A DNA stretch of 64,000 bases, taken from contig CAVONB010000002.1 of NCBI GenBank assembly GCA_963697205.1, forward strand, positions 1 to 64,000. Direction: 5' to 3'. This document shows positions 44,372 through 54,121 of this stretch, in pieces. Source of the DNA: CAVONB01 sp963697205. GTDB taxonomy: Bacteria > Pseudomonadota > Alphaproteobacteria > Rhizobiales > Hyphomicrobiaceae. The first letter of the stretch is position 1, and every line of letters begins with the position of its first letter. Made by a program: the position numbers and the translations under genes. The notes beneath the pieces are model-generated. The model saw only the letters and a list, made by a program, of their open reading frames with translations, was not told where the DNA came from and did no database searches.

Positions 44372-45298
44372 ATGAGTGGTGAGACGGCTGCGCATGGCCC
44401 AGGCACGGCGACGGCGCAGCTGCCCCGCATCGGCTATGACCAGCGCAGCGCATTCCTGCTGCTGCTGCCCTTCGTCCTGGTTCTGTTTATCGTCGCCGTC
44501 TTCCCGATCGTCTACTCGTTCTACATCAGCCTCTACGACCTGAAGCTGACGCGGCCGCACCGCGTGCCGTTCGTCGGCTTCGAGAACTACGTCACTGTCC
44601 TCTCTGATCCGGTGTTCTGGGAGTCGGTCTACCTCACCACCACGTTCTCGGTGATGAGCGTCGTTGCCATATCCGCCATCGCGTTGCTCATCGCCCTGTT
44701 GCTCAACGAGGAGTTCCCGGGAAGGCGCGTCTTGAGCGCCGTCCTGCTGATACCTTGGGCGATCCCCTACGTCGCCAACGCGCTGATGTGGAAATGGATC
44801 TACGATTCCAACTACGGCGCACTGAACGGGCTCCTCTACCAGCTCGACTTCATCAATACCTACATGGTCTGGCTCGGCGATGCCGACAAGACGCTAGCAC
44901 TGATCGCCAACGCCTTCGTCTGGAAGGAAGTGCCGCTGGCCGTGATATTGCTGCTCGTCGGCCTGAAGACCATCCCGCCCGATCTTTATGCCGCCGCCAA
45001 GGTCGATGGCGCCGGCACCCTACGCCGCTTCTTCCACATCACGCTGCCCGCACTTAAGCCGACGTTCGCCCTCGTGTTGATCTATGAGGCGATGATGGCG
45101 ATCCGCCACTTCGATCTGTTCTTCATCCTGACAGAAGGCGGACCGGGCAACGCCAGTGATGTCGTGGCCTGGCGCATCTACGTCGAGACCTTCCGCAATT
45201 TGTCCTTCGGCACCGGTGCGGCAATGTCCTATCTGCTGGCGCTGGCGACACTGGCGCTCGGCTATGTCATCATCCGCAACATGGCGCAAAGGATCTGA
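44372..45298 (+). CDS. CUT1-type ABC transporter permease (MalF-like)
   Basis: 308 residues from the ATG at 44372 (an in-frame GTG at 44351 is possible). Six membrane helices. The EAA loop that docks the ATPase reads AAKVDGAGTLRRFFHITLPAL. It lies 84 bp after the binding-protein stop and 3 bp before the second permease. Confidence 0.93.
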   Translation: MSGETAAHGPGTATAQLPRIGYDQRSAFLLLLPFVLVLFIVAVFPIVYSFYISLYDLKLTRPHRVPFVGFENYVTVLSDPVFWESVYLTTTFSVMSVVAISAIALLIALLLNEEFPGRRVLSAVLLIPWAIPYVANALMWKWIYDSNYGALNGLLYQLDFINTYMVWLGDADKTLALIANAFVWKEVPLAVILLLVGLKTIPPDLYAAAKVDGAGTLRRFFHITLPALKPTFALVLIYEAMMAIRHFDLFFILTEGGPGNASDVVAWRIYVETFRNLSFGTGAAMSYLLALATLALGYVIIRNMAQRI

Positions 45299-45301
45299 CC
45301 G

Positions 45302-46267
45302 GTGGCGGAGCCCACGACAGCGCCGGGCGGCAGTCTCGAACGCGAGATTCACGCAAAACTGCGCCGCCGCGCGCTCGCACGTGGCGCGCTCCTTGTTCTC
45401 GGTTCGCTTGTCTTCCTCATCTACATTCTGGCTCCCGTCGCCTGGCTCGTCTCGTCCTCCATCCAGACGGAGCGCGAGATCGTCTCCAAGCCCCCGCACT
45501 GGATCCCCAACGACCCCACACTGGAGAACTTCGCCGTCATCTTTGCCGCGCCCGAGAAGACCGTCACCTACGAGACGCGCCGCGCGGCGGATCCCGCAAG
45601 CGGCGGCTTCATTCCCTCCACCGCGAAGAACCTGCTGCCGTCGCTGCTCAACAGCCTGATCGTTGCCGTCAGCGTCGTCATCCTCAATCTACTGGTCGGC
45701 ATCCCCGCCGCCTATGCGCTCGCCAAGATCCGGTTCCGAGGCCGCCAGGCGACGATCTATGCCGTCCTGACGACACGCGTGATCCCCGACATCGCCCTCG
45801 TTGTGCCGTTCTTCCTCTTCATCCGCAACCTCGGGCTCCTCGACACGCTGACATCGCTGATCATCACCTACCTGGCGGTGACCGTGCCGTTCTCGGTGTT
45901 CATCCTCGTCAGCTATTTCGAATCGCTCCCCGACGAGCTCGACAAGGCCGCCCGCGTCGACGGTTGCTCACGTCTCCAGACGTTGATCCGCGTCTATCTG
46001 CCCTTGGCGCTGCCGTCACTGGTTGCCGTCATCCTGTTCGCATTTCTGGCGAGCTGGAACGAGTTCCTGCTGGCCTTGATGTTCACGCAGACGCCGGCCT
46101 CCCAGACGCTGCCGATCATCGTCGCCTCGTTCACGTCGGACTTCACCATCAGTTTCTCGTTCATCAATGCAGCCGGCGTCATCGCCATTGTCCCGCCTGT
46201 TGTTCTGGCGCTCCTTTTCGAGCGCTACATCATCTCAGGACTGACGGCAGGTGCGGTCAAAGGTTGA
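45302..46267 (+). CDS. CUT1-type ABC transporter permease (MalG-like)
   Basis: 321 residues from GTG at 45302. Six membrane helices, with an extra loop near residues 80-105 (KTVTYETRRAADPASGGFI). EAA loop: AARVDGCSRLQTLIRVYLPLA. Second permease of the importer. Confidence 0.93.
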   Translation: MAEPTTAPGGSLEREIHAKLRRRALARGALLVLGSLVFLIYILAPVAWLVSSSIQTEREIVSKPPHWIPNDPTLENFAVIFAAPEKTVTYETRRAADPASGGFIPSTAKNLLPSLLNSLIVAVSVVILNLLVGIPAAYALAKIRFRGRQATIYAVLTTRVIPDIALVVPFFLFIRNLGLLDTLTSLIITYLAVTVPFSVFILVSYFESLPDELDKAARVDGCSRLQTLIRVYLPLALPSLVAVILFAFLASWNEFLLALMFTQTPASQTLPIIVASFTSDFTISFSFINAAGVIAIVPPVVLALLFERYIISGLTAGAVKG

Positions 46268-46284
46268 TAAGGGTCCTCGAGCAC

Positions 46285-47379
46285 ATGGCATCGATCACCT
46301 TCAAAGGCGTGACCAAGCGATACGGCGACGTGCACGCCGTGCGCGCACTCGATCTCGAGATCGCCGACAAGGAGTTCGTCGTGCTGCTCGGACCATCGGG
46401 TTGCGGCAAGTCGACGACCCTCAACATGATCGCCGGCCTGGAGGATGCTTCCGACGGCGAGATCTGGTTCGACGATCGTCTGGTCACCGCCCTGCCGCCG
46501 CACCTGCGCGACGTCGCCATGGTGTTCCAGAGCTACGCGCTCTATCCGCACAAGTCGGTCTACGAGAACATCGCTTTCGGCCTGCGTATGCGCAAAGTGG
46601 CCAATAACGAGATCGACCGTCGCGTGCGGGAAGCCGCAGCCAAGCTCGAGATTGCAGGTCTGCTCGACCGTCGGCCCAGCCAGCTGTCCGGCGGCCAGCG
46701 CCAGCGCGTTGCGCTCGGCCGGGCCATGGTGCGCCAGCCGGCGATCTTCCTGATGGACGAGCCGCTGTCCAACCTGGATGCGGCGCTGCGCATCTCCATG
46801 CGCGCGGAGATCAAGCGGCTGCACAACGACATGCACACCACCTTCGTCTATGTCACTCACGACCAGGCCGAGGCGCTGACGCTTGCCGACCGCATCATCG
46901 TCATGCGCGACGGTCTCGTGCAGCAGATCGGCACGCCCGACGAGATCTACGAGCGCCCCGCCAACATGTTCGTCGCCTCCTTTCTCGGCAATCCGCCGAT
47001 CAACTACCTGCGCGGCAGCTTAGTAGAACGCGGGCCGGCCATGGCCTTTGAGAAGGGAGAGTTTCGCATCGTTCTGCCCGACAGTCTGTCGGCGCGCCTG
47101 CGCGGACAAACGGGCGGCGAAGTCTCACTGGGGCTGCGCGCCGAAGATGTCGACGAGCGCGAGACCGCCGCGACCGATGCCGCGATCCGCGGTCCCGTCA
47201 CATCCGTCCTGCCGATCGGTTCCGACCAGTTTCTCGGTATGCGCGTCGAAGGCGAGGAGATGTTCTTCCGCGTCGGCAAGGACCTGAAGCACGCCGTCGG
47301 CGACACCATCACGCTCGCAGTGAAGTCCGAGCGCCTGCACCTGTTCGATCCCCGGAGCGGCCGCGCGCTGCTCGACTAG
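46285..47379 (+). CDS. CUT1-type ABC transporter ATP-binding protein (MalK/UgpC-like)
   Basis: 364 residues from the ATG at 46285. Walker A GPSGCGKSTT, signature LSGGQRQRVALGRAM, Walker B IFLMDEPLSNLD, switch His in VTHDQAEAL, and a C-terminal TOBE domain (GEVSLGLRAEDVD). It is followed after 18 bp by the hydroxylase FAD subunit, so transport and oxidation are probably co-transcribed. Confidence 0.95.
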   Translation: MASITFKGVTKRYGDVHAVRALDLEIADKEFVVLLGPSGCGKSTTLNMIAGLEDASDGEIWFDDRLVTALPPHLRDVAMVFQSYALYPHKSVYENIAFGLRMRKVANNEIDRRVREAAAKLEIAGLLDRRPSQLSGGQRQRVALGRAMVRQPAIFLMDEPLSNLDAALRISMRAEIKRLHNDMHTTFVYVTHDQAEALTLADRIIVMRDGLVQQIGTPDEIYERPANMFVASFLGNPPINYLRGSLVERGPAMAFEKGEFRIVLPDSLSARLRGQTGGEVSLGLRAEDVDERETAATDAAIRGPVTSVLPIGSDQFLGMRVEGEEMFFRVGKDLKHAVGDTITLAVKSERLHLFDPRSGRALLD

Positions 47380-47397
47380 GATCCCGGAAGCGACGCC

Positions 47398-48279
47398 ATG
47401 AAGCCAGCCCAGTTCGACTATCACCGACCACACAGCCTGGAGAAGGCGCTGCGCCTGCTCGCCACGCTCCAGGGCGAGGTGCGCGTCATCGCCGGTGGCC
47501 AGAGCCTCGGCCCCATGCTCAATCTCAGGCTGGCGCGTCCCGATCACCTCGTCGATCTCAACCATCTTGCCGCGCTCGAGCGCATCGAGGTGCAGGACGG
47601 CGCGCTCGACATCGGCGCGCTTGTGCGCCATCACGACGTGGCCAACGACCCTCGCGTGAGCCGCAATCTTCCCATTCTCGCGGCGGCGGCCGCAACGATC
47701 GGCCACTACGCCATCCGCCAGCGCGGTACGATCGGCGGCAGCATCGCCAATGCCGATCCCGTGGCCCAGATGCCGCTGATTGCCATCCTGCTGGATGCCG
47801 AGATCGTGTGCCGATCCGCGCGGGCAGAACGCCGCCTCACGGCGCGCAATTTCATCCGCCACATCATGACGACCGCACTGGAGCCCGACGAGATCGTCAG
47901 CGCCATCCGCTTTCCCGTGCAGGCCGCCGGCACCGGCTGGGGCTTCGAGATCTTCTCCCGCCGCCGCGGCGATTACGCCATCGTCGCCGTCGCCGGTGTC
48001 ATCGGTCGGGATGCGGCCGGTCGCGTGAAGGAGTTGAGCGTTGCGGTTGCCGGTCTCGCCGCGACGCCGATCCGCCTCGACGACATCACCGCGAGCTTCC
48101 TCGATGCGGTGCCGGATTCAGCCTGGCTGAGCGGGCTTGCCGATGCGGTGGCCGCAGCCGGCAGCCCTCAGGACACACCCGGCATCGAGCGCGCCTTCCG
48201 CATCGATCTGGCCCGCGTGCTGACGCGGCGCGCCCTCGCCAAAGCCCTCGAGCAACGCACGCAGGTGCCAGCACCATGA
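47398..48279 (+). CDS. Xanthine dehydrogenase-family FAD-binding subunit (CoxM-like)
   Basis: 293 residues; GGAAG precedes the ATG. FAD contacts are VIAGGQSLGPMLNLRLARP and the TIGGSIANADP loop with HYAIRQRGTIGGS. The C-terminal CO_deh_flav_C domain follows GRRRGDYAIVAVAG-like residues (SRRRGDYAIVAVAGVI). It passes electrons from the 2Fe-2S subunit to the acceptor. The M-S-L gene order and 4-bp overlaps are typical for this enzyme class, which oxidises CO, purines, aldehydes or N-heterocycles. Confidence 0.93.
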   Translation: MKPAQFDYHRPHSLEKALRLLATLQGEVRVIAGGQSLGPMLNLRLARPDHLVDLNHLAALERIEVQDGALDIGALVRHHDVANDPRVSRNLPILAAAAATIGHYAIRQRGTIGGSIANADPVAQMPLIAILLDAEIVCRSARAERRLTARNFIRHIMTTALEPDEIVSAIRFPVQAAGTGWGFEIFSRRRGDYAIVAVAGVIGRDAAGRVKELSVAVAGLAATPIRLDDITASFLDAVPDSAWLSGLADAVAAAGSPQDTPGIERAFRIDLARVLTRRALAKALEQRTQVPAP

Positions 48280-48758
48280 CCCGCCGCGCGATCACGCTGA
48301 CTGTCAATGACGCGGCCTGCGAGGTCGTCGTCGAGCCACGCCGCCTGCTGTCGGACGTCTTGCGCGAGGATCTCGCGCTGACCGGCACGCACGTCGGCTG
48401 CGAGAACGGTATCTGCGGGGCCTGCACGGTCCTGATCGATGGACGCCCCGCCCGCGCTTGCCTGACCTATGCCGTCCAGATGGAAGGACACAACATCACG
48501 ACCATCGAGTTCGTCGCCACAGATACGCGCCTCAGCCCGCTCCAGCAGTCCCTGCACGAGGAGCACGGCCTGCAATGCGGGTTCTGCACGCCGGGCATCG
48601 TTATGACCTTCGAGGCTTATCTGCGCGACCATCCCGATCCCACACCCGAAGAGGTGCGCGACGTGCTCTCCGGCAACCTCTGCCGCTGCACGGGCTATCA
48701 GAACATCGTCGCTGCCGTATTGAAAGCTGCCCGCGTCATGCGCAAGGAGCCGGCATGA
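48276..48758 (+). CDS. Xanthine dehydrogenase-family 2Fe-2S subunit (CoxS-like)
   Basis: 160 residues. The plant-ferredoxin-type cluster is GCENGICGACTVLIDG with a distant Cys in ARACLTYA; the second cluster uses LQCGFCTPGIVMTF and NLCRCTGYQNIV. All eight cysteines are present. It overlaps both neighbours by 4 bp. Confidence 0.95.
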   Translation: MTRRAITLTVNDAACEVVVEPRRLLSDVLREDLALTGTHVGCENGICGACTVLIDGRPARACLTYAVQMEGHNITTIEFVATDTRLSPLQQSLHEEHGLQCGFCTPGIVMTFEAYLRDHPDPTPEEVRDVLSGNLCRCTGYQNIVAAVLKAARVMRKEPA

Positions 48759-51149
48759 TCGGGAGAGCACCAGGGCTGACAGGCGAGATCGGCCGGCCCA
48801 TGCCGCGCCGCGAGGACTATCGGCTGCTGACCGGGCAGGGCCGCTACCTCGACGACATCGTCGTTCCAGGCGCCCTGCACGCCGCCTTCGTGCGTGCCCC
48901 CCACGCCCATGCGCGCATCCGCAGCATCGATCTGTCGGCTGCGCGCGCGATGCCCGGTGTCGTCGCGTGCGTAACGGGCGCCGAGGTCAATGCCTGGACC
49001 ACAAAGCTGCGCATGGCGCCGCCGATCGACGGCCTGCTGCCCGTCGAGATGACGACGTTGCCCTCAGACAAGGTCCGCTTCCAGGGCGATCCCGTCGCCT
49101 GCATCGTCGCGGTCGATCGCTACGTCGCCGAGGATGCCGCAGAGGCGGTCGTCGTCGACTACGAACCGCTGCCACCGGTGCTCTCCTATGCTGCCGCGAT
49201 CCAGCCTGGCGCGCCGCTCGTGGATGAAAGCCTGCCCGGCAATCTCGTCTCCCACCAGTCCTTCACGACCGGCGACGTCGCGCAACGCATGGCGACGGCC
49301 GACCGCATCGTCGAGGCACGCTTCAGCCAATCCCGCCAGACGCACGTGCCGATCGAGACGCGCGGCTGCTGCGCAATCTGGGATGCCGGCCGCGAGCATC
49401 TGACACTCCACATCGGCAATCAGGTTCCCCATCCCCTGCGCACCGCTCTATCGGCCCGCCTGGGCCTCGCAGAAAGCCAGATCACCGTCATCGTCCCGGA
49501 CGTCGGCGGTGGATTCGGCCAGAAAATCGCGCTTTACCGCGAGGAATTGACCGTCACAGCCCTCGCCCGCCACCTCAAGCGTCCGGTGCGCTGGCGCGAG
49601 GACCGCATGGAGAATTTGCAGGCAGCCTCGCATGCGCGCGAGGACACCTGCCGCGTTCGCGCAGGCGTATCGGGCGACGGCACCATCTGCGCGCTCGAGC
49701 TTCACATGGAGGAGGACTTCGGCGCCTACTGCTTTTATCCCGCGAACTACCTCGCACGCGTCGTCGCCATGATCCTCACCGGCCCCTATCGCGTCGACAG
49801 CTATGCCTTCGATGTGAAGGTGGCACTCACCAACAAGTGCGGCAACGGCCCCATGCGCGCACCGATGGCCATCACCAGCTGGGTGATGGAGGGAACGATC
49901 GACGCCATCGCAGCCGAGCTCGGTCTAGATCCTCTGGAGGTGCGCCGCACAAACACCGTGCACGCTGGCGACCTGCCCTACACCATGCCGACCGGCGAGG
50001 TACTGCTCGACGTCACGCCGTCGGAAACCCTCGAAGCAGCGGCCGCAGCCGTCGACTACGCAGCCTTTCGCCGCCGCCAGACCGAGTCTCGCGACCAAGG
50101 CCGCTTCCTCGGGCTCGGACTTTGCACCGTCGTCGAATTCGACCACCTACGGCTCGAAATTCTACAAGGCGGCCGGCATTGCCGGCTCCGGTCACGAAGC
50201 CGCCTGGGTGCGCATCGAGCCGTCCGGCGCGATCAACGCCTCCGCGGGAGTCTCCGCGACGGGACAGGGCTACGAGACCGCCCTTGCCCAGGCCGTCGCC
50301 GACGGGCTCGGCGTCGATGCCGCCATGGTGCGCATCACGCTGGGGCACACCGACGTCGCGCCCTATGGCATGGGCAGCCGCGGCGCGCGCGGCGGCACAG
50401 CCGGCGGCGGCGCGCTCTACCTGTGTGCGCAGAAGGCCCGCGATCACGTCCTGAAAATCGCCACGGCCATGCTGCAGCTTCACGACACGGCCGATCTGAC
50501 AATGCGCGACGGCAAGATCCTGCGCAAAGGCGCGAGCACCAGCTCCGCGCAGGAGACCGGCCTGACGCTCGCCGACATCGCCCGCACCGCCTATCTCGAT
50601 CCGCTCGCCTTGCCGGAGGGCTTGTCGCCGGGACTCGATTTTGCGCTGACCTACGATCCCCCGCCAATGACGTATTCGAACGCCACGCACGCCTGCATCG
50701 TCGATATCGATATCGAGACCGGACGCATCGCCATCGAGCGATACGTCGTCACCGAGGATTGCGGCACCGTCCTGAATCCGATCGTGGTGCGCGGCCAGCA
50801 GCAGGGCGCCGTCGCCATGGGCCTCAGCGGCGCGCTGCTGGAGGAGGTGGTCTACGATCCCGAAACCGGCCAGAACCTGACGAGCACGCTTGCCGACTAT
50901 CTCGCAGCGACGGCAACGGATCTGCCGGATTTCGACATCATCGCGATGCACACGCCGAGCAGCCGCACGCCGGCCGGCCTCAAGGGCATGGCCGAAGGCG
51001 GCGTCATGGGCGCCATCGGCGCGATCGCGAACGCCGTCAACGATGCGCTATCGCCGTTAGGTGTGCGACTGGATCGACAGCCGCTGACACCGCAGCGCAT
51101 TCGTGCCGCGATCCGTGGCCACACCGGCCAAGATACCGGCATGCGTTAG
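48755..51149 (+). pseudogene. Xanthine dehydrogenase-family molybdopterin subunit (CoxL-like), one-base frameshift
   Basis: The first frame from the ATG at 48755 gives GRPMPRREDYRLLTGQGRY, the usual N-terminus, and continues past the cofactor-binding VPDVGGGFGQKIALYREE to LGLCTVVE at 50135. There the frame is lost; the adjacent frame continues exactly where the family does (NSTTYGSKFYKAAGIAGSGH) through GMGSRGARGG, MTYSNATHACIVDIDI, ACGTVLNP-like EDCGTVLNPIVV and the catalytic-Glu segment GMAEGGVMGAIGAI to 51149. One missing base in GTCGAATTC explains it. Unless the base is a sequencing error the enzyme is inactive. Repaired length about 798 residues, normal for the family. Substrate unclear: purine or another N-heterocycle is likely from the neighbours. 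Confidence 0.85.
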
Positions 51150-51282
51150 CGGCGCAACGAACGGCAGCGGCGTCGGCAACCGAAGCCTTCCTGCGTGTAG
51201 GCCGCGATGGGCCCAACCCATCGTCGCAGTGGCCGCAGACCAACCATCATAGCTCCGACGTCACGGGCCGCAAGCAAACCCG

Positions 51283-52212
51283 TTAGCCAGACCGGCTGCG
51301 GATACGCTTCAAGGACGCTGAGATCTCGTCGGCCAAGATGCTGGCCACGATCTGCGCGATCCGCGAGACCCGCCGCGCGTTCACCGCAACGCTCACCGAT
51401 TGCGGATCCGCCGCCTTGTCGCGAATAGGTATGAATTTGAGCGTTCCCTCGATCAACTCAGGCGCCGCGTCGAGCTCGGACGTGAAGGCGATATAGTTTC
51501 CGCTGCGTGCCAACTGCTTCATCAACTGCAAGGAGTTGGAGACGACCGGCGGCTTCTGCTGCGCCAGGATCCAGCCGTGCTTGGCATCGAGATAGCGCCG
51601 GATCATCAACGAGCGGCTCTGCAGCGCGATCGGATAACCCGATGCCTTCTGCATCGTCGTCGTCCGCGACCGCGCCAGCGGATGATCCGGTGCCACCACG
51701 CAGCCAAACGGCAGATCAGCGGAAAATACGATGACGATCTCCCGGTGCGGTGAAAGATTGTAGGCAGCCGTCACGTCGACGTCGCCGTTGACCAGGGCTC
51801 CGGCGGCATTGTCGGTGCTCATGATTTCAGCCTCCAGCGAAATCGCCGAATGCTCGTGCGACAGCCGCTCGACGAGCCCCGGCAACAGCCCGTTGGCATG
51901 GCTGTCCATGGCGGCCATCCGCACGACGCCTTGATTGAGCCCCTGCATTTCCTTGATCTCAGCTGTCAGCCGGCGCATATCGTTACGCCAGCGCCGGGTC
52001 AACTGAGCGACAGCGTCACCCGCCGCAGTCGGGCGCATCCCTTTCGACGATCGCTCGAAGAGCTGCACGCTCAGTTCCGCCTCGATCATGAGCACCTGCC
52101 GGTCGATGGCAGAGGCAGCAACATTCAATTCGCGGGCGGCGCGCTGGATGGAGCCGCACCGGGCGACGTGATCGACATATTGCAGGGCAAGGGGCAGATA
52201 GCGATCGCTCAT
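51283..52212 (-). CDS. LysR-family transcriptional regulator
   Basis: 309 residues from the ATG at 52212 (a second ATG at 52221 adds three residues). HTH: LQYVDHVARCGSIQRAAREL ... ASAIDRQVLMIEAELSVQLF. C-terminal effector domain complete. It is divergent from uraD; a 19-bp palindrome lies between the two start sites, so it probably regulates the uraD-transporter-uraH unit and perhaps itself. Confidence 0.92.
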   Translation of the reverse strand: MSDRYLPLALQYVDHVARCGSIQRAARELNVAASAIDRQVLMIEAELSVQLFERSSKGMRPTAAGDAVAQLTRRWRNDMRRLTAEIKEMQGLNQGVVRMAAMDSHANGLLPGLVERLSHEHSAISLEAEIMSTDNAAGALVNGDVDVTAAYNLSPHREIVIVFSADLPFGCVVAPDHPLARSRTTTMQKASGYPIALQSRSLMIRRYLDAKHGWILAQQKPPVVSNSLQLMKQLARSGNYIAFTSELDAAPELIEGTLKFIPIRDKAADPQSVSVAVNARRVSRIAQIVASILADEISASLKRIRSRSG

Positions 52213-52222
52213 GACTGGCATC

Positions 52223-52241
52223 CATTCTCAAAAAGAGAATG
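52223..52241. promoter_or_regulatory. Candidate LysR operator (perfect 19-bp palindrome)
   Basis: CATTCTC and GAGAATG are perfect 7-nt arms around AAAAA. It contains an ATTC-N9-GAAT arrangement comparable to LysR T-N11-A boxes, and lies immediately beyond the divergent LysR start. Confidence 0.6.
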
Positions 52242-52337
52242 CATGATTGCCGATACGGTGATGGACGGCAACGCTGATCCACCGCACGATCCCTAGACCC
52301 TTCTCGACCGACAGGCACCCGTCCAAGGCGGCAGCAG

Positions 52338-52880
52338 ATGGCGGACAGCACCCCGGGACGCTCAGTGACGACGCTGGATCGGCTCAACCGAGCGAGCCCG
52401 GCGGAGTTCTCCGCCGTCCTCGGCGCCGTATTCGAGCACTCGCCCTGGGTCGCCGAGCGTGCCCGGGCCAGGCGCCCCTTCTCCGACCTCGCCGCCTTGC
52501 ACGCCGCCATGATGGACGTCGTCGTCGCCGCGCCCGAGCCAGACGTGCTGGCACTACTGCGCGCGCATCCGGAGTTGGCCGGTCGCGAAGCCCTCGCCGG
52601 TGCCATGACCGAAGCCTCGACCGGCGAGCAGGGACGGCTGGAGCTTGATCGCCTGACGCCGGCGGAGTTGACACACATCTCGCGCATCAACGCCGCCTAC
52701 CGCGAGCGCTTCGGGTTCCCCTGCATCATCGCGCTACGACTGCATGACACCCGTGCCAGCGTTGTGAACGAAATGGAGCGCCGCTTGGAAAACGACCGCG
52801 CAAGCGAGATGGAGCGAGCACTCGACCAGATCGCTCACATCACCCGTGGCCGTTTGGAATGCCTCCTGGAGGACTTATGA
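52338..52880 (+). CDS. uraD: 2-oxo-4-hydroxy-4-carboxy-5-ureidoimidazoline (OHCU) decarboxylase
   Basis: 180 residues, the size of bacterial UraD. It converts OHCU, formed from 5-hydroxyisourate, into S-allantoin. Catalytic-site motifs are present: LLRAHPELAGREA with the catalytic His, and HISRINAAYRERFGFPCIIAL. An N-terminal LNRASPAEFSAVLGAVFEHSPWV is also typical. It heads a unit with a polyamine-type ABC transporter and uraH-like gene. Together with the upstream hydroxylase this points to purine degradation, but urate oxidase is absent from the window. Confidence 0.92.
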   Translation: MADSTPGRSVTTLDRLNRASPAEFSAVLGAVFEHSPWVAERARARRPFSDLAALHAAMMDVVVAAPEPDVLALLRAHPELAGREALAGAMTEASTGEQGRLELDRLTPAELTHISRINAAYRERFGFPCIIALRLHDTRASVVNEMERRLENDRASEMERALDQIAHITRGRLECLLEDL

Positions 52881-52982
52881 GATGAGACCGACACCGTTGC
52901 TCGGCTTCATGCGATTGTCGGCCCCAGAGAGGCACTGTGCGGGACACGTGCCAGGTACGCGCAGCCCGGTGGGAGCCAACCG

Positions 52983-54083
52983 ATGACCTCGAGCCGCAGC
53001 CACAGCCTGACGCTCGATCGCATCACGCACAATTTTGGCGACTTCGTCGCTGTACGCGACATCTCGATCGACATAGCGGCCGGCGAACTGCTCGCGCTGC
53101 TCGGCCCCTCGGGCTGCGGAAAATCGACACTCTTGCGCATCATCTCCGGGTTTATCACGCAGTCGAGCGGCAGTGTTCTGTTCGACGGCACTCCCGTCGA
53201 CGATTTGACGCCCAGCCGGCGCGGCGTCGGCATTGTTTTCCAGAACTATGCCCTCTTCCCCCATATGTCCGTACGCCAGAACGTTGCCTACGGCCTGGAG
53301 GCCCAGAAATGGCCGCGCGACCGCATCCCCGCGCGCGTCGATGAGATGCTCGCTCTTGTTCAAATGAGCACCATGGCCGAACGCAAGCCCTCACAGCTTT
53401 CCGGCGGCCAACAGCAGCGCATCGCGCTCGCGCGCTGCCTCGCCGTCGACCCCAAGATTCTGCTTCTGGACGAGCCGTTTGGCGCGCTCGACAAGAACCT
53501 CCGCCTCGATATGCAGATCGAGGTCAAGCGGCTGCAGCGCGAGTACGGCATCACGACAGTCCTCGTCACCCACGACCAGGAAGAAGCGTTGTCCATGGCG
53601 GACCGTGTCGCCGTGATGAACCGGGGTGTCATCGAGCAGATCGCGACCCCAACTAAAATCTACGACCAGCCCGCGACACTGTTCGTCAACGAGTTCGTCG
53701 GAACGACCAACATCATCCCGGGCGTCATTGCGGGCCGCGATGGCAGTTCGGCCGAGGTACGCATCGGCGGCGGCACGATCCTGAAAAGCCGGATCGCCAT
53801 TCCGGCCTCCGCGGGCGAGAACATATCGGTTTCCATTCGCCCCGAACAGCTCCGGCTCCTTGGCGAACCAGGCACCGGTCGCATGAAGGGAACCGTCAAG
53901 GCCGTGATGCCGCTCGGCCCGCAAGTCCTCTACGAAATCGCGATCGAAGGTGCCGAGACGATCAAGGTCGCGATGCCGCGCGCCACTGGCAATGCCGACG
54001 CGATCGCCTTGGGTACCACGGTTCATGCCGAGCCCCACTCGATCGAAAGCAGTCTCGTGTTCGCAGCAAGGGACCCGCGATAA
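52983..54083 (+). CDS. Polyamine-type ABC transporter ATP-binding protein (PotA-like)
   Basis: 366 residues; GGGAG precedes the ATG. Walker A GPSGCGKSTLL, signature LSGGQQQRIALARCL, Walker B ILLLDEPFGALD, switch His VTHDQEEAL and a C-terminal TOBE_2 domain. The transporter family includes spermidine/putrescine importers but also purine or amino-acid derivative importers; neighbours suggest a purine-related ligand. Confidence 0.93.
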   Translation: MTSSRSHSLTLDRITHNFGDFVAVRDISIDIAAGELLALLGPSGCGKSTLLRIISGFITQSSGSVLFDGTPVDDLTPSRRGVGIVFQNYALFPHMSVRQNVAYGLEAQKWPRDRIPARVDEMLALVQMSTMAERKPSQLSGGQQQRIALARCLAVDPKILLLDEPFGALDKNLRLDMQIEVKRLQREYGITTVLVTHDQEEALSMADRVAVMNRGVIEQIATPTKIYDQPATLFVNEFVGTTNIIPGVIAGRDGSSAEVRIGGGTILKSRIAIPASAGENISVSIRPEQLRLLGEPGTGRMKGTVKAVMPLGPQVLYEIAIEGAETIKVAMPRATGNADAIALGTTVHAEPHSIESSLVFAARDPR

Positions 54084-54121
54084 TCGCAGCTTCCTCCGAA
54101 AACCCAAAAGGGGAGAGACCC

